A stretch of 64,000 nucleotides of DNA from NCBI RefSeq assembly GCF_002192455.1, contig NZ_CP021744.1, forward strand, positions 4,993,501 through 5,057,500. The letters run 5' to 3'. The notes below the pieces were generated by a model. It searched no databases. It was not told the origin of the DNA and saw only the letters and a list, made by a program, of their open reading frames with translations. Made by a program: the position numbers and the translations under genes. Positions 32,922-41,634 of this stretch are shown in pieces. Within the stretch, counting starts at the first letter, position 1. The number at the start of each line of letters is the position of its first letter. The DNA comes from Streptomyces albireticuli (lineage in GTDB: Bacteria > Actinomycetota > Actinomycetes > Streptomycetales > Streptomycetaceae).

Positions 32922-33860
32922 TCAGTTCTCCTGGGGGGCGAGGGCACGCACGGTGCGGGACGGGCTGGGGCGGCCGAGCCGGTCGGCCATCCACACGCTG
33001 GTGGCGGTGAGCCGGCGGAGGTCGACGCCGGTGTCGATGCCGAGTCCGTCGAGCATCCACACCAGGTCCTCGGTGGCGAGGTTGCCCGTGGCGCTCTTCG
33101 CGTAGGGGCAGCCGCCGAGGCCGCCCGCGGAGGCGTCGACGGTCGACACGCCGTGCCGGAGCGCGGCGAGGGTGTTGGCCAGTGCCTGGCCGTACGTGTC
33201 GTGGAAGTGCACGGCGAGCCGGCCGGCCGGCATGCCCGCCGCGTCGAGCGCGGTCAGCAGGGCGCCGACGTGGCCGGGGGTGGCGACGCCGATGGTGTCG
33301 CCGAGGCTCAGTTCGTCGCAGCCGAGGTCCATCAGACGGCGGGCGACCCGCACGACCCGCTCGACGGGGACGGGGCCCTCCCAGGGGTCGCCGAAGCACA
33401 TGGAGAGATAGCCGCGCACTCCGGCGCCGGCCTCCTTCGCCCTGGCCACGACCGGGGCGAACATCTCCAGCGACTCGTCGACCGTGCGGTTGAGGTTGGC
33501 CTTGGCGAAGGACTCCGTCGCGCTGCCGAAGACGGCGACCTCCCGGGCGCCCAGGGCCAGGGCGCGCTCCAGGCCGCGCTCGTTCGGCACCAGGACCGGC
33601 AGGCGGGCCGCGACGCCGTCGAGCATCGGGAACAGCTGCTCGGCGTCGGCGAGCTGGGGCACCCACTTCGGGTGCACGAAGCTCGTCGCCTCGACGGTGC
33701 CGAGGCCGGCGTCGGCGAGCCGGCGGATGAACTCCGCCTTCACCTCGACCGGCACGACCGTCTTCTCGTTCTGGAGACCGTCGCGCGGGCCGACCTCGTG
33801 GATCCGGACGCGGGCCGGGAGGCCGGGCTCCGGCACGGGCATCGGCAGTCCGTCGGTCAT
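32922..33860 (-). CDS. Hydroxymethylglutaryl-CoA lyase
   Basis: A 312-residue TIM-barrel enzyme. ATG 33860 overlaps the carboxylase stop as ATGA, so translation is coupled. The active-site opening VGPRDGLQNE, EATSFVHPKWVPQ, and the glycine-rich loop with the catalytic cysteine, GGLGGCPYAKSATGN, are canonical. It splits HMG-CoA into acetyl-CoA and acetoacetate, the last step of leucine catabolism. The long open frame to 35231 in this phase is a shadow of the carboxylase and is excluded. The methylglutaconyl-CoA hydratase needed between the carboxylase and this enzyme is not encoded in the operon. Confidence 0.93.
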   Translation of the reverse strand: MTDGLPMPVPEPGLPARVRIHEVGPRDGLQNEKTVVPVEVKAEFIRRLADAGLGTVEATSFVHPKWVPQLADAEQLFPMLDGVAARLPVLVPNERGLERALALGAREVAVFGSATESFAKANLNRTVDESLEMFAPVVARAKEAGAGVRGYLSMCFGDPWEGPVPVERVVRVARRLMDLGCDELSLGDTIGVATPGHVGALLTALDAAGMPAGRLAVHFHDTYGQALANTLAALRHGVSTVDASAGGLGGCPYAKSATGNLATEDLVWMLDGLGIDTGVDLRRLTATSVWMADRLGRPSPSRTVRALAPQEN

Positions 33861-35923
33861 GACTCCTCCTGCGGGGTGACGACGGCCAGGACCTGGTCCA
33901 TGGCGACCGTGGTGCCGGCGGTGACGTCCAGCTCGGTGACGGTGCCGTCGTGCGGCGCGGAGATGACGTGCTCCATCTTCATCGCCTCGACGACGAGGAG
34001 GCTCTGGCCCGCGGTCACGGTGTCGCCGACGGCGGCCTTGACGACGGTGACGGTGCCGGGCATGGGCGCGGTGAGCGCACCGGCGTGCGCGGCGCCGGTC
34101 CCGCCGAGGGCCTCGACGGGGTCGTGGTCCTGGAGGTGCCAGGCGTCGCCGTCCCGGCCGAGCCAGGTGCCGGCCGGGCCGCGGGCGTGGGTGAAGGTAT
34201 GGGTGAGGCCGCCCAGCTCGACGGTGAGGGTGGTGGGCGTGAGCTGGACGATCCGGGCGGCGGACACCGCGCCGGGGCCGGGTTCCCCGGAGCCTTCCGG
34301 GGCCGCCGGCAGGGCGACCTTCGTGCCGGGGCCCGTGCCGCGCACGCGCACCGTCACCGGGTCCCGGCCCGGCGCGCGCACGTGGTGCGGGGTCCACGCG
34401 GGCTCGCCGCCCAGGCGCCAGCCCGTCGGGACGGAGAAGGGGTCCACCCAGGCCGCCGGGCCGCCGGCCGGGGAGGCCGCCGGTGCCAGCCCCGCCTGCC
34501 GGAGCAGGGCCGCCGCCGCGTACACCTCGTCCGGGACGGACGTCCGCACCAGCGACGCCGCGTCGCGGTCGACGAGCCCCGTGTCCAGGGCGCCGGAGAC
34601 GACGGACGGGTGCGCCAGCAGCCGCCGCAGGAAGCCCACGTTGGTGTCGACGCCCAGGACGACCGTCTCGGCGAGCGCCGCCCGCAGCCTGCGCAGCGCG
34701 GTGGGGCGGTCCGGGCCGTAGGCGATGACCTTGGCGAGCATCGGGTCGTAGGAGGTGCCGACCTCGGTGCCCTCGGAGAGGCCCGAGTCGACGCGGACGC
34801 CCTCGCCCGCGGGCTCGCGCAGCAGCCGCACGGCGCCCGCCGACGGCAGGAAGTCGACCCGCTCGCCGGTGACCCGGGCCGTCTCCGCGCAGACGCGCGC
34901 CTCGACGGCGTGCCCGGTGAGCGTGACGTCCTCCTGGGCGAGGCCCAGCCGCTCGCCGGCGGCGACCCGCAGCTGCCACTCGACCAGGTCCAGGCCGGTG
35001 ACGAGCTCCGTCACCGGGTGCTCCACCTGGAGGCGGGTGTTCATCTCCATGAAGTAGTACGCGGAGGGGTCCTCGCCGGGGACGATGAACTCCACCGTGC
35101 CCGCGCCCGTGTAGCCGCAGGAGCGCGCCGCCTGCGCGGCCGCCTCGCCCATCGCGGCGCGGGTGGCCTCGTCCAGGAGGACGCTGGGCGCCTCCTCGAC
35201 GATCTTCTGGTGGCGGCGCTGGAGCGAGCACTCGCGCTCGCCGAGGTGGAGGACGCCGCCGTGGCCGTCGGCCAGCACCTGGATCTCGATGTGGCGCGGG
35301 CGGTCGATCCAGCGCTCCACCAGCAGGGTGTCGTCGCCGAAGGAGCCGCGCGCCTCCCGCCGGGCGGCGGCGATCTCCTCGCCCAGCAGGGCCTCGTCCC
35401 GGACGAGCCGCATGCCCTTGCCGCCGCCGCCCGCCGAGGGCTTGAGCAGGACGGGCACACCGATCTCCCGGGCGGCGTCGATGAGCTGGGCGTCCGTCAG
35501 ACCGCTGCCCGTGGAGCCCGGCACGACGGGCACGCCCGCCGCGCGCACCGTCTCCTTGGCGCGGATCTTGTCGCCCATCAGCTCGATCGCCCCGGCGGGC
35601 GGGCCGATGAAGACGAGCCCCGCGGCCTCGCAGGCGCGGGCGAAGGCGGCGTTCTCGGCGAGGAAGCCGTAGCCGGGGTGCACGGCCCGCGCACCCGTGC
35701 GGGCGGCGGCGTCGAGGAGCCGGTCCACCGAGAGGTAGCTCTCGGCGGCGGCCGCCGGGCCGATCCGGACGGCGGTATCGGCCTCCCGGACGTGCCGGGC
35801 GTCCGCGTCGGCGTCGCTGAAGACGGCGACCGAGCGGATGCCGAGCTTCCGGAGCGTGCGGATCACCCGGACCGCGATCTCGCCGCGGTTGGCGACCAGG
35901 ACGGTGTCGAACACTGTGTGCAT
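33857..35923 (-). CDS. Acyl-CoA carboxylase alpha subunit (biotin carboxylase + BCCP), methylcrotonyl-CoA type
   Basis: A 688-residue protein. The biotin carboxylase part starts VLVANRGEIAVRVIRTL and includes the ATP-grasp segment KPSAGGGGKGM and EMNTRLQVEHPVTE. A middle linker domain leads to the biotinyl domain at the C-terminus, with the biotin-accepting lysine K649 in VVEAMKMEHV. With the carboxyltransferase encoded 4 bases upstream, it carboxylates 3-methylcrotonyl-CoA (or a related acyl-CoA) in leucine degradation. Acetyl/propionyl-CoA carboxylase is a sequence-level alternative, but the neighbouring HMG-CoA lyase favours the leucine pathway. Confidence 0.92.
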   Translation of the reverse strand: MHTVFDTVLVANRGEIAVRVIRTLRKLGIRSVAVFSDADADARHVREADTAVRIGPAAAAESYLSVDRLLDAAARTGARAVHPGYGFLAENAAFARACEAAGLVFIGPPAGAIELMGDKIRAKETVRAAGVPVVPGSTGSGLTDAQLIDAAREIGVPVLLKPSAGGGGKGMRLVRDEALLGEEIAAARREARGSFGDDTLLVERWIDRPRHIEIQVLADGHGGVLHLGERECSLQRRHQKIVEEAPSVLLDEATRAAMGEAAAQAARSCGYTGAGTVEFIVPGEDPSAYYFMEMNTRLQVEHPVTELVTGLDLVEWQLRVAAGERLGLAQEDVTLTGHAVEARVCAETARVTGERVDFLPSAGAVRLLREPAGEGVRVDSGLSEGTEVGTSYDPMLAKVIAYGPDRPTALRRLRAALAETVVLGVDTNVGFLRRLLAHPSVVSGALDTGLVDRDAASLVRTSVPDEVYAAAALLRQAGLAPAASPAGGPAAWVDPFSVPTGWRLGGEPAWTPHHVRAPGRDPVTVRVRGTGPGTKVALPAAPEGSGEPGPGAVSAARIVQLTPTTLTVELGGLTHTFTHARGPAGTWLGRDGDAWHLQDHDPVEALGGTGAAHAGALTAPMPGTVTVVKAAVGDTVTAGQSLLVVEAMKMEHVISAPHDGTVTELDVTAGTTVAMDQVLAVVTPQEES

Positions 35924-35927
35924 CCCC

Positions 35928-37559
35928 CTACATCCGGAAGACGCCGTAGCCGGGCGCCATGGGGTCCTTGGCGGGCAGCGGCGCGTTCGCGCACGCCGTA
36001 AGGGCGAGACCGAGCACGGTCCGGGTCTCCAGCGGGTCGATGACCCCGTCGTCCCACAGCCGCGCGGTGGCGTAATAGGCGCTGCCCTGCGTCTCGTACT
36101 GCTCCCGGATCGGGGCGCGGAAGGCGTCCTCCTCCTCGGTGGCCCACTTCTCGCCGCGGGCCTCCATCTGGTCGCGCTTGACGGTCGCGAGCACCGAGGC
36201 GGCCTGCTCGCCGCCCATCACCGAGATCTTGGCGTTGGGCCACATCCACAGGAAGCGCGGCGAATAGGCGCGCCCGCACATCGAGTAGTTGCCCGCGCCG
36301 TAGGAGCCGCCGACGACGACCGTGAGCTTGGGGACGCGGGTGCAGGCCACCGCCGTCACCATCTTGGCGCCGTGCTTGGCGATGCCGCCCGCCTCGTACT
36401 GCCGGCCGACCATGAAGCCGGAGATGTTCTGGAGGAAGAGCAGGGGGATGCCGCGCTGGTCGCACAGCTCGATGAAGTGGGCGCCCTTCTGCGCGGACTC
36501 GGCGAAGAGGATGCCGTTGTTGGCGACGATGCCGACGGGGTGGCCGTGGATCCGGGCGAAGCCCGTCACCAGGGTCTGCCCGAACTCGGACTTGAACTCG
36601 GCGAACCGCGAGCCGTCCACCAGCCGCGCGATGATCTCCCGCGCGTCGTACGGCGTGCGGGGGTCGACGGGCACCGCGCCGTAGAGCCCCGCGGGGTCCA
36701 CGGCGGGCTCCTCCACCGGCTCCACCGGCCAGGGCGGCGCGGCGCGGCCGGGGAGCGTCGAGACGATGGTGCGGACGATCCGCAGGGCGTGCGCGTCGTC
36801 CTCGGCGAGGTGGTCGGTGACGCCGGAGACCCTGGAGTGGACCTCGCCGCCGCCCAGCTCCTCCGCCGTGACGACCTCGCCCGTGGCGGCCTTCACCAGC
36901 GGCGGGCCGCCCAGGAAGATCGTGCCCTGGTTCCGCACGATCACGGCCTCGTCGCTCATCGCGGGGACGTAGGCGCCGCCGGCCGTGCAGGAGCCCAGCA
37001 CCGCGGCGATCTGCGGGATGCCCGCGCCGGACATCCGGGCCTGGTTGTAGAAGATCCGGCCGAAGTGCTCGCGGTCGGGGAAGACCTCGTCCTGCATCGG
37101 CAGGAAGGCGCCGCCGGAGTCCACCAGGTACAGGCACGGCAGCCGGTTCTCCAGGGCCACCTCCTGTGCGCGCAGGTGCTTCTTGACGGTTATCGGGTAA
37201 TACGTGCCGCCCTTGACCGTGGCGTCGTTGGCGACGATCACCGTCTCGCGGCCCGAGACCCGGCCGATCCCGGCGATCACCCCGGCGGCCGGCGCGGCGC
37301 CGCCGTACATCCCCTCGGCCGCCAGCGGGGCCAGCTCCAGGAACGGCGAGCCCGGGTCCAGCAGGGTGTCCACCCGCTCGCGCGGCAGCAGTTTGCCGCG
37401 CGCGGTGTGCTTCGCCCGCGCCCTCTCGCCCCCGCCCAGCCGGGCCGCGGCGAGCCGCTCCCGCAGCCCCGCGGACAGCTCGCGGTGTGCGGCCTCGTTG
37501 GCCCGCCAGGCGTCGGACGCCGGATCGGCGGCGCTCCCCAGCGCCGGTGCCTGCTGCAT
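35928..37559 (-). CDS. Acyl-CoA carboxylase beta subunit (carboxyltransferase), methylcrotonyl-CoA type
   Basis: A 543-residue crotonase-fold carboxyltransferase. ATG 37559 is preferred over the upstream ATG because AGGGAG is 9 bases before it. Features are RGKLLPRERVDTLLDPGSPF, VIVANDATVKGGTYYPITVKKHLRAQEVA, GSCTAGGAYVPAMSDEA, and HGHPVGIVANNGILFAESAQKGAHFIELC. The segment pattern is that of MCC beta rather than the AccB/PccB group. It is the first gene of the operon and is read divergently from the TetR gene across two operator-like sites. Confidence 0.92.
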   Translation of the reverse strand: MQQAPALGSAADPASDAWRANEAAHRELSAGLRERLAAARLGGGERARAKHTARGKLLPRERVDTLLDPGSPFLELAPLAAEGMYGGAAPAAGVIAGIGRVSGRETVIVANDATVKGGTYYPITVKKHLRAQEVALENRLPCLYLVDSGGAFLPMQDEVFPDREHFGRIFYNQARMSGAGIPQIAAVLGSCTAGGAYVPAMSDEAVIVRNQGTIFLGGPPLVKAATGEVVTAEELGGGEVHSRVSGVTDHLAEDDAHALRIVRTIVSTLPGRAAPPWPVEPVEEPAVDPAGLYGAVPVDPRTPYDAREIIARLVDGSRFAEFKSEFGQTLVTGFARIHGHPVGIVANNGILFAESAQKGAHFIELCDQRGIPLLFLQNISGFMVGRQYEAGGIAKHGAKMVTAVACTRVPKLTVVVGGSYGAGNYSMCGRAYSPRFLWMWPNAKISVMGGEQAASVLATVKRDQMEARGEKWATEEEDAFRAPIREQYETQGSAYYATARLWDDGVIDPLETRTVLGLALTACANAPLPAKDPMAPGYGVFRM

Positions 37560-37580
37560 GTACTCGAGCTCCCTTGCTCG

Positions 37581-37625
37581 GTTAATGAGCGTTAACACGT
37601 TTCCTTCAGGTTAACGACCACTAAC
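37581..37625. promoter_or_regulatory. Pair of TetR-type operators between the carboxylase operon and its regulator
   Basis: Two 16-bp sites, GTTAATGAGCGTTAAC (37581-37596) and GTTAACGACCACTAAC (37610-37625), start 29 bases apart and share the pattern GTTA...TAAC; read on the minus strand they align as GTTAryGsTCrTTAAC. The second covers the -35 area of the TetR gene; the first sits at the carboxylase promoter. Confidence 0.7.
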
Positions 37626-37634
37626 GCCGCTGTC

Positions 37635-37640
37635 TAGAAT
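37635..37640 (+). promoter_or_regulatory. -10 box of the TetR gene (leaderless transcript)
   Basis: TAGAAT ends 7 bases before GTG 37648, with no ribosome site between, so transcription probably starts at the start codon. Confidence 0.5.
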
Positions 37641-37647
37641 CACTTTC

Positions 37648-38274
37648 GTGAATGACGTAGCGACCCGCACCCCGACCGCCGCCCCCACCCGCCGGGAGCG
37701 GATCCTCCAGGAGGCCGCGCGGCTCTTCGCCGAGCGCGGCTTCCACGGCGTGGGCGTGGACGAGATAGGGGCGGCGGTCGGCATCAGCGGCCCCGGCCTC
37801 TACCGCCACTTCGCCGGCAAGGACGCGATGCTCTCCGAGCTCCTGGTGGGCATCAGCGAGCGGCTCCTCGCGGGTGGCCGGGAGCGGGTGGCGGCCGCCA
37901 CCGGCGACGGCGGCGGCCCGGCGGCCGTGCTGGACTCGCTCGTCGACGGGCATATCGACTTCGCCCTCGACGACCGCGCCCTGATCACCCTCCACGACCG
38001 TGAGCTGGGCCAGCTGAGGGACAGCGACCGCAAGCTGGTCCGCTCCCTCCAGCGCCAGTACGTCGAGCTGTGGGTCGAGGTCGTGCGCGCCCTGCACCCC
38101 GGCGCGGCCGAGGCGGAGGTCCGGGCCGCCGTCCACGCCGTCTTCGGCCTGCTCAACTCCACCCCGCACCTCGGCCGCCCCGGCGCCCTCCCCGGCCGCG
38201 ACGCCACCGCGGCCCTGCTGCGCAGGCTGGCGCTGGGGGCGCTCGCGAGCCTCACCGGAGGCGCGGAGGAGTGA
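37648..38274 (+). CDS. TetR-family regulator of the leucine-degradation operon
   Basis: A 208-residue protein from GTG 37648. The N-terminal DNA-binding domain reads RRERILQEAARLFAERGFHG and VDEIGAAVGISGPGLYRHFAGKD. The C-terminal ligand domain is Leu/Ala-rich, with an RELGQLRDSDRKLVRSLQ helix typical of TetR regulators that sense acyl-CoA thioesters in actinobacteria. It faces the accD-like gene with only 88 bases between start codons, and two matching palindromes fill that gap. The simplest model is repression of both directions, relieved by a pathway acyl-CoA. Confidence 0.88.
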   Translation: MNDVATRTPTAAPTRRERILQEAARLFAERGFHGVGVDEIGAAVGISGPGLYRHFAGKDAMLSELLVGISERLLAGGRERVAAATGDGGGPAAVLDSLVDGHIDFALDDRALITLHDRELGQLRDSDRKLVRSLQRQYVELWVEVVRALHPGAAEAEVRAAVHAVFGLLNSTPHLGRPGALPGRDATAALLRRLALGALASLTGGAEE

Positions 38275-38332
38275 GCCGCCGGTGATCCGCCGACTCTGGA
38301 CAGCCGAGGTGACCCCCGGGTAACTTGCCGCC

Positions 38333-38346
38333 TGAGCGAGCGCTTA
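38333..38346. promoter_or_regulatory. TetR-type inverted repeat before the second acyl-CoA dehydrogenase
   Basis: TGAGCG-AG-CGCTTA is an inverted repeat with one mismatch in the 6-bp arms. It lies 38-51 bases before the start codon. It differs from the sites at 37581-37625, so a different regulator may act here. Confidence 0.45.
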
Positions 38347-38383
38347 GACATGTCCGGACGGGCATGCGCGACGAGGGGGCAGG

Positions 38384-39541
38384 ATGCGTCGGACGGTGTA
38401 CAACGAGGACCACGAGGCGTTCCGGGAGACGATCCGCGACTTCGTCGCCGCGGAGGTCGTGCCCGTCTACGACGAGTGGCGCGAGGCCGGCGCCGCGCCC
38501 CGCGACTTCTACAAGAAGCTCGGCGAGCTGGGCGTCTTCGGCATCGAGGTGCCCGAGGAGTACGGCGGCGCCGGCGAGAGCAGCTTCAAGTTCCAGGCCG
38601 TCGTCGCCGAGGAGTGCGCCCGCGCCGGCGTCAGCTTCGGCGGCAGCAGCGTGCACACCGCGCTCTGCCTGCCCTACCTCCTCACGTACGGCACCGAGGA
38701 GCAGAAGCGGCGCTGGCTGCCGCCCTTCGTCTCCGGCGACATGATGACCGCCATCGCCATGACCGAGCCCGGCACCGGCTCCGACCTGGCCGGCATGAAG
38801 ACCACGGCCAAGCTCTCCGAGGACGGCACGCACTACGTCCTCAACGGCGCCAAGACCTTCATCACCGGCGGCGTCCACGCCGACCGCGTCCTGGTCTGCG
38901 CCCGCACCGCGCCGCCCACCCCCGAGGACCGCCGCTCCGGCATCTCCATCCTCGTCGTCGACACCGCCTCCGAGGGCTACGCCGTCGGCCGCAAGCTGGA
39001 GAAGCTCGGCCTGCACTCCTCGGACACCGCCGAACTCTCCTTCACCGACGTCAAGGTGCCCGTCGAGGACCTCCTCGGCGAGGAGGGCAAGGCCTTCGGC
39101 TACCTCGGCCACAACCTCCCGCAGGAGCGCCTCTACATCGCCGTCGGCGCGTACGCCCAGTCCGCGGCGGCCGTCGAGTTCGCCAAGGCGTACTGCCGGG
39201 ACCGCACCGTCTTCGGGCAGTCCGTCGCCGCCTTCCAGAACACCAAGTTCGTGCTCGCCGACTGCAAGGCCGAGGTCGACGCGATGCAGGCGGTCGTCGA
39301 CCGCGCCCTGGACGCGCACGACGCGGGCGAGCTGACCGCCGCCGACGCCGCCTCCGCCAAGCTCTTCACCACCGAGCGGGCCGCCGTCGTCATCGACAAG
39401 TGCCTCCAGTTGCACGGCGGTTACGGTTACATGATGGAGTACCCGATAGCCCGGCTCTACGCGGACACCCGCGTCAGCCGCATCTACGGCGGCACCAGTG
39501 AGGTCATGCGCTCCATCATCGCCAAGTCGATGGGTCTGTAG
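38384..39541 (+). CDS. Acyl-CoA dehydrogenase
   Basis: A 385-residue flavoprotein from ATG 38384 behind GAGGGGGC. Typical segments are EYGGAGESSFKFQAVVAEECA, MTEPGTGSDLAGM, GAKTFITGGVHADRV, LHGGYGYMMEYPIARLYAD, and the terminal IYGGTSEVMRSIIAKSMG. The substrate cannot be fixed; the branch resembles long- or medium-chain and citronellyl/isobutyryl-like dehydrogenases of Streptomyces. It is followed after 10 bases by a TesB-type thioesterase, so the pair may handle the same acyl-CoA pool. The upstream inverted repeat is separate from the leucine-operon operators. Confidence 0.9.
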   Translation: MRRTVYNEDHEAFRETIRDFVAAEVVPVYDEWREAGAAPRDFYKKLGELGVFGIEVPEEYGGAGESSFKFQAVVAEECARAGVSFGGSSVHTALCLPYLLTYGTEEQKRRWLPPFVSGDMMTAIAMTEPGTGSDLAGMKTTAKLSEDGTHYVLNGAKTFITGGVHADRVLVCARTAPPTPEDRRSGISILVVDTASEGYAVGRKLEKLGLHSSDTAELSFTDVKVPVEDLLGEEGKAFGYLGHNLPQERLYIAVGAYAQSAAAVEFAKAYCRDRTVFGQSVAAFQNTKFVLADCKAEVDAMQAVVDRALDAHDAGELTAADAASAKLFTTERAAVVIDKCLQLHGGYGYMMEYPIARLYADTRVSRIYGGTSEVMRSIIAKSMGL

Positions 39542-39551
39542 ACGGCGTGCG

Positions 39552-40439
39552 ATGAACGAATCCCTCCAGGACCTGCTCGACCTCCTCGACCTCGAACGGA
39601 TCGAGCGGGACATCTTCCGCGGCACCAGCCGCCCCTCCGTCGTGCCGCGCGTCTTCGGCGGCCAGGTCGCCGCCCAGGCCCTGGTCGCCGCCGGCCGCAC
39701 CGTCCCCGCGGAGCGGCTGCCGCACTCGCTGCACGCCTACTTCCTGCGGCCCGGCGACCCCGGCGCGCCCATCGTCTACACCGTCGACCGGATCCGCGAC
39801 GGGCGCTCCTTCACCACCCGCCGGGTGGTGGCCGTCCAGCACGGGCAGCCGATCTTCCACCTCTCCGCGTCCTTCCAGGCGTACGAGGAGGGGCTGGAGC
39901 ACCAGGAGCCGATGCCGCCCGCGCCGGACCCGCTCTCGCTGCCCACCGCCGCCGAGATGCTGCCCCGCCACGCCCACCGCTTCGTCGACCCGCAGGTCGC
40001 GGAACGGCTGTCGGACGCGCGGGCGGCCGTCGACCTGCGCTACGCCGACGAGCCGCCGTTCGCCAGCGTGGGCGAGCCCCGCGAGCCCAAGTCGCAGGTG
40101 TGGTTCCGGACCAACGGCAAACTGGCGGACGACCCGCTGCTGCACGTCTGCCTGGTCACCTATGTCTCCGACATGACGCTCCTGGACTCCGTGCTGCTCG
40201 CCCACGGGCGCGGCGGCTGGACGGTCGGCGACGTCGTCGGCGCGAGCCTGGACCACGCGATGTGGTTCCACCGGCCGTTCCGCGCCGACGAGTGGCTGCT
40301 GTACGACCAGGAGAGCCCCACCGCGCAGGGCGGCCGGGGCCTCGCCAGGGGCCGGATCTTCACCGAGGGCGGGCAGTTGGCCGTCTCCGTCATCCAGGAG
40401 GGCGTGGTGCGGGTGCCGCGCCCCCGGACGGGGTCCTGA
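39552..40439 (+). CDS. Acyl-CoA thioesterase II (TesB-like)
   Basis: A 295-residue double-hotdog thioesterase starting at ATG 39552, 10 bases after the dehydrogenase stop. The N-terminal hotdog includes RVFGGQVAAQALVAAGRTV and HSLHAYFLRPGDP. The second hotdog has YVSDMTLLDSVLLAHGR and the C-terminal catalytic region ASLDHAMWFHRPFRADEWLLYDQESPTAQGGRGLARG. It hydrolyses fatty acyl-CoA to free acid and CoA, a common valve for acyl-CoA. A longer open frame upstream overlaps the dehydrogenase and is not used. Confidence 0.92.
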   Translation: MNESLQDLLDLLDLERIERDIFRGTSRPSVVPRVFGGQVAAQALVAAGRTVPAERLPHSLHAYFLRPGDPGAPIVYTVDRIRDGRSFTTRRVVAVQHGQPIFHLSASFQAYEEGLEHQEPMPPAPDPLSLPTAAEMLPRHAHRFVDPQVAERLSDARAAVDLRYADEPPFASVGEPREPKSQVWFRTNGKLADDPLLHVCLVTYVSDMTLLDSVLLAHGRGGWTVGDVVGASLDHAMWFHRPFRADEWLLYDQESPTAQGGRGLARGRIFTEGGQLAVSVIQEGVVRVPRPRTGS

Positions 40440-40459
40440 CCGGCCACGTTTCCCCTCCC

Positions 40460-40494
40460 GGACGGCCCCGGACGGTTTTTCCGGGGCCGCGTCC
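40460..40494 (+). terminator. Hairpin after the thioesterase gene
   Basis: A stem CGGCCCCGG/CCGGGGCCG with flanking partial pairing. The T-run is in the loop rather than after the stem. Confidence 0.65.
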
Positions 40495-40556
40495 GCCATC
40501 TGCCGGGTAACATCGGCGGGTTGTCACACGGGGTGGCGGGAACGAGGGGGCGCGCG

Positions 40557-40793
40557 ATGGCCGGCACGACGGGAACACCCATGGCGGGAGCCTTCCGGGC
40601 CCTGCTGCTCGTCGGCGGCGCGCTGCTGATCGTCACCGCCGTCGTCCTGGGGTTCCTCCTGCACGGCAGGATCCTGGACATGGTCGGCACCGCCCGGCTG
40701 CTGAGCGGCCTCGCCCTGCGCCTCGGCGAATTCGCCCTGCTCTCGGCCGGCGCGTGGTGCGCGGTGCGGGGCTGGAACGGGCGGATGGACTGA
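40557..40793 (+). CDS. Small two-helix membrane protein
   Basis: A 78-residue protein from ATG 40557, with GAGGGGG upstream. Two hydrophobic segments are clear: RALLLVGGALLIVTAVVLGFLL and LALRLGEFALLSAGAWCAV. The short tail is GWNGRMD. I do not recognise a family. It is separated from the thioesterase by a terminator-like hairpin and converges on the next gene. Confidence 0.6.
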   Translation: MAGTTGTPMAGAFRALLLVGGALLIVTAVVLGFLLHGRILDMVGTARLLSGLALRLGEFALLSAGAWCAVRGWNGRMD

Positions 40794-40830
40794 GGCGGGC
40801 CGGGCGGGACGGCCCGGCCGGCCCCGCCCG

Positions 40831-41634
40831 CTACGCCGTGAGACCCGCCGCGTCCAGCAGGTACGCCGTCATCGGCTCGTAGTACCGCGGGTCGACGACG
40901 TGGTCGTCCATCGGCACCGCCACCTGGAGCGTGCCCTCCGCCTCCGCGAGGAAGAGCGCCGGGTCGTTGCAGTCCGCGTAGCCGACGGCGTCGATGCCGC
41001 GCTGGGCCGCGCAGCCCGCCCAGCCGTGGTCGGCGACGACCAGCTCCGGCAGCGGGCGGCCCTCCCGCAGCAGCCCGTCGAGGATCGCCGTCATCGGGTG
41101 CGGGGAGTGGGTGTGCCAGAGCGTCGCCCCGCCCTCGTAGACCGCGACGTCCGCGAACTGCACGACGCAGCCGTCGTCCGCCCGCAGCCCGCCCGGGATC
41201 CGCACGACCTCGCAGCCGGCCGCGCGCAGCGCCCCGGCCGTCATCCGGTGCACGTCCAGCAGCGCGCCCGGGTGTCCGGTGGCGAACAGCACCCGCCGCC
41301 GGCCCTCCGCCGCCTTGCGCAGGACGTTCGCCATCCGGTCCAGCGCGTCGACGGTCAGCTCCGGGTCGATGGTGTCCTGCCCGGCCCGGTGGTCGAGGTC
41401 GTCGCTCACGCCGCAGCGCTCCGCCATCACCGCCAGCACGTCCTGCTCGTCCGCCCAGCGGTCGCCCAGCTCCAGGCCCAGCCAGTACCGGCGGTCACCG
41501 TTCGCGAGCCGGCGGTAGTGATCGAGGTTGTTCTCCCGGGGGGTCGCCACGGCGCCCGCGATACGGGTCCGGACGAGGTGGTCGATCAGTTCGGCGCGGC
41601 TGGGTGCGTGGCTCGGTATCGGCATGCGGCTCAT
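40831..41634 (-). CDS. Conserved actinobacterial protein, annotated in relatives as a phosphatase
   Basis: A 267-residue soluble protein from ATG 41634, with GGGGGAG directly upstream; ATG 41625 is an alternative. The family is strongly conserved in Streptomyces and usually carries the label phosphatase, but I see no standard phosphatase motif. Characteristic segments are TPRENNLDHYRRLANGDRR, LFATGHPGALLDVHRMTA, ATLWHTHSPHPMTAIL, VVADHGWAGCAAQ, and YADCNDPALFLAEAEGTLQ. The DH, HTH and DCND clusters look like metal ligands. It is divergent from speB. Confidence 0.75.
   Translation of the reverse strand: MSRMPIPSHAPSRAELIDHLVRTRIAGAVATPRENNLDHYRRLANGDRRYWLGLELGDRWADEQDVLAVMAERCGVSDDLDHRAGQDTIDPELTVDALDRMANVLRKAAEGRRRVLFATGHPGALLDVHRMTAGALRAAGCEVVRIPGGLRADDGCVVQFADVAVYEGGATLWHTHSPHPMTAILDGLLREGRPLPELVVADHGWAGCAAQRGIDAVGYADCNDPALFLAEAEGTLQVAVPMDDHVVDPRYYEPMTAYLLDAAGLTA

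Noticed and set aside
33950..36001. 683-codon frame antisense to the biotin carboxylase gene
   Set aside because: Val/Gly/Arg-rich shadow without recognisable domains.
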